From positions 1 to 6,316 of the forward strand of contig JASIBJ010000126.1 of assembly GCA_030045215.1 (NCBI GenBank): DNA of 6,316 nucleotides. The letters are read 5' to 3'. Origin of the DNA: Streptosporangiaceae bacterium. GTDB lineage: Bacteria; Actinomycetota; Actinomycetes; Streptosporangiales; Streptosporangiaceae. Below, piece by piece: positions 5,169 to 6,316 of this stretch. Numbering within the stretch: the stretch's first letter is position 1; each line of letters opens with the position of its first letter. The position numbers and the translations under genes were made by a program. Under the pieces are notes generated by a model, which was not told the DNA's origin, did no database searches, and was given only the letters and a program-made list of their open reading frames with translations.

Positions 5169-6316
5169 GTGGCACTGAAGTCTGTAGTCGCTATGAGCTG
5201 TCTGCTGGTGATCTGCCTGAGCGCAGCGTGCGGGTCGGCAGCGTCTGCTGCGTCTTCGACTCCACCTGCCACTATCAAGCCTTCGACTTCGGCTGCGGCG
5301 CCGGTTCATACCCCAGCTCTTCCACCGCCGAAGACGGCCCCTCCCGTGATGGCTCCGGCCCCCGCCGCCGCACCGGGATCCTCGGCAAGGGCCTCGCCGC
5401 CCAGCGCCTACGTCGACGTCTCGGTGGCGACGGTCTGGACCGCGCCGACGAGCCCGCGGCCGGTCGATTATCCGGCCCTCACCAATCCCGTCAATATCCC
5501 GCGCTGGCTCAGTGACATGTCGCTGGCTGACAAGCTCGGCCTCACCAGTGACAACCTGACCCAGACCCAGGCGCTGTATAGCAACCGGGTCTACATCCTC
5601 GGCAGGCGGGCGGGTTGGGACGAGGTAGCGGTGCCGGGACAGCCCACGCCCAAGAACCCGCTTGGCTATCCGGGCTGGATTCCGAGCGTGCAGCTCACCG
5701 CTGGCCGCGGGTTCGCGGCGCTGCAGCGCCACCGGCCTTTTGCCCTCGTCCAGGCGCCGATCGCATGGCTGTATGACAACTCCGCGCTGACGCGGGAGGA
5801 CATGCAGATCAGCGCCAACACACGGCTGCCGGTGCTGGCCCGCACCGCCGGGGCGATCCTTGTCGCAACGCCCGACGGCGGCACCAAATGGCTGTCCGCC
5901 CGCGACGCAGCCGTTTACCGGTCGGCCAGTGACATTCCGTACCCTACGGGTGCCAGCCTGGTGGCCTACGCCAAGCGGTTCCTGCACACGCCGTATCTGT
6001 GGGCCGGGCGCTCCGGGTTCGCGTTCGACTGCTCGGGCTTCACCTCCACCATCTACCAGGTGAACGGCATCACCATTCCCCGCGACGCCAGCGCCCAGGC
6101 GCAGTACGGGGGCGGCCGTATGGTCAGCAAGAACGATCTTCAGGCCGGCGACCTGCTGTTCTACGCCACCAGCCAGAACCCCAGCTCGATCTACCACGTT
6201 GCCATGTACATCGGGCACCAGCAGATGATCGAGGCCTATGACGCCGCCACACCGGTGCGGATCACCGCCGTCCGCTTCGGCGCGGATTACTGGGGAGCCG
6301 AGCGCTTCCTGCGCCC
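5169..6316 (+). CDS. SH3b–NlpC/P60 peptidoglycan hydrolase, predicted lipoprotein, cut by right edge
   Basis: The frame from GTG 5169 stays open to the window end (382 codons, probably missing only a few). It begins with a short lipoprotein signal: MALK, a hydrophobic core (5-18), then LSAAC with lipidation Cys21. ATG 5193 is the alternative start, but it would leave no basic residue and too short a core, so GTG is chosen despite a poor ribosome site. A Pro/Ala/Ser/Thr wall-spanning linker covers about 22-80. Two SH3b-like regions follow (about 81-178, including LGYPGWIPSVQL, and about 183-250), an arrangement resembling YkfC-type gamma-D-glutamyl-diamino acid peptidases. The NlpC/P60 domain (about 262-382) has FDCSGF with Cys288, AGDLLFY (326-332), HVAMYIG with His343, and Glu355 twelve residues later, as in mycobacterial RipA (C383/H432/E444). 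It should cleave stem-peptide bonds of peptidoglycan while anchored to the outer membrane face. The exact bond cut is unknown. Confidence 0.9.
   Translation, partial: MALKSVVAMSCLLVICLSAACGSAASAASSTPPATIKPSTSAAAPVHTPALPPPKTAPPVMAPAPAAAPGSSARASPPSAYVDVSVATVWTAPTSPRPVDYPALTNPVNIPRWLSDMSLADKLGLTSDNLTQTQALYSNRVYILGRRAGWDEVAVPGQPTPKNPLGYPGWIPSVQLTAGRGFAALQRHRPFALVQAPIAWLYDNSALTREDMQISANTRLPVLARTAGAILVATPDGGTKWLSARDAAVYRSASDIPYPTGASLVAYAKRFLHTPYLWAGRSGFAFDCSGFTSTIYQVNGITIPRDASAQAQYGGGRMVSKNDLQAGDLLFYATSQNPSSIYHVAMYIGHQQMIEAYDAATPVRITAVRFGADYWGAERFLR

Noticed and set aside
5136..6218. 360-codon open frame on the minus strand opposite the NlpC/P60 gene
   Set aside because: It is a compositional shadow. 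The plus strand has a lipobox, SH3b-like regions and a full catalytic triad, while the minus frame shows no domain and a repetitive Arg/Gly-rich part.

Overview
The window reads as chromosomal DNA of a high-GC actinobacterium, probably a soil or filamentous lineage. Codon third positions are mostly G/C, GTG and TTG starts are common, and the pair mpg–tyrS is an arrangement also known from mycobacteria. There are six protein genes, two of them cut by the window edges. I see no tRNA, rRNA, CRISPR array, insertion sequence or phage gene, and most of the content is ordinary.

Layout. (1) Minus strand, 1–1154: the N-terminal 384 codons of a polytopic GT-C type membrane glycosyltransferase, running off the left edge. 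(2) 1155–1408: a gene-free spacer containing a sharply AT-rich island (about 66% A+T over 1161–1290) that probably carries the glycosyltransferase promoter. (3) Minus strand, 1409–1984: a GNAT acetyltransferase. (4) Plus strand, 2046–2873: a secreted protein of the glutamic peptidase G1 (eqolisin) family, divergent from the acetyltransferase across 61 bp. Its catalytic Gln is kept, but the catalytic Glu position reads Ser. (5) Plus strand, 3009–3662: 3-methyladenine DNA glycosylase (mpg). (6) Plus strand, 3749–5032: tyrosyl-tRNA synthetase (tyrS). (7) Plus strand, from 5169 off the right edge: an SH3b–NlpC/P60 cell-wall lipoprotein with a Cys-His-Glu triad.

Functionally the window mixes housekeeping genes (alkylation-damage base excision repair, tRNA-Tyr charging) with envelope or extracellular proteins (glycosyltransferase, G1-family exoprotein, peptidoglycan hydrolase). 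The genes do not assemble into one obvious pathway. Short GC-rich hairpins sit before mpg, before tyrS and at the tyrS stop codon. They may be terminators or leader structures, but such hairpins are expected often by chance at this base composition.

The observation most worth following is the probable catalytic substitution in the G1-family protein. I found no convincing multi-gene novel system.
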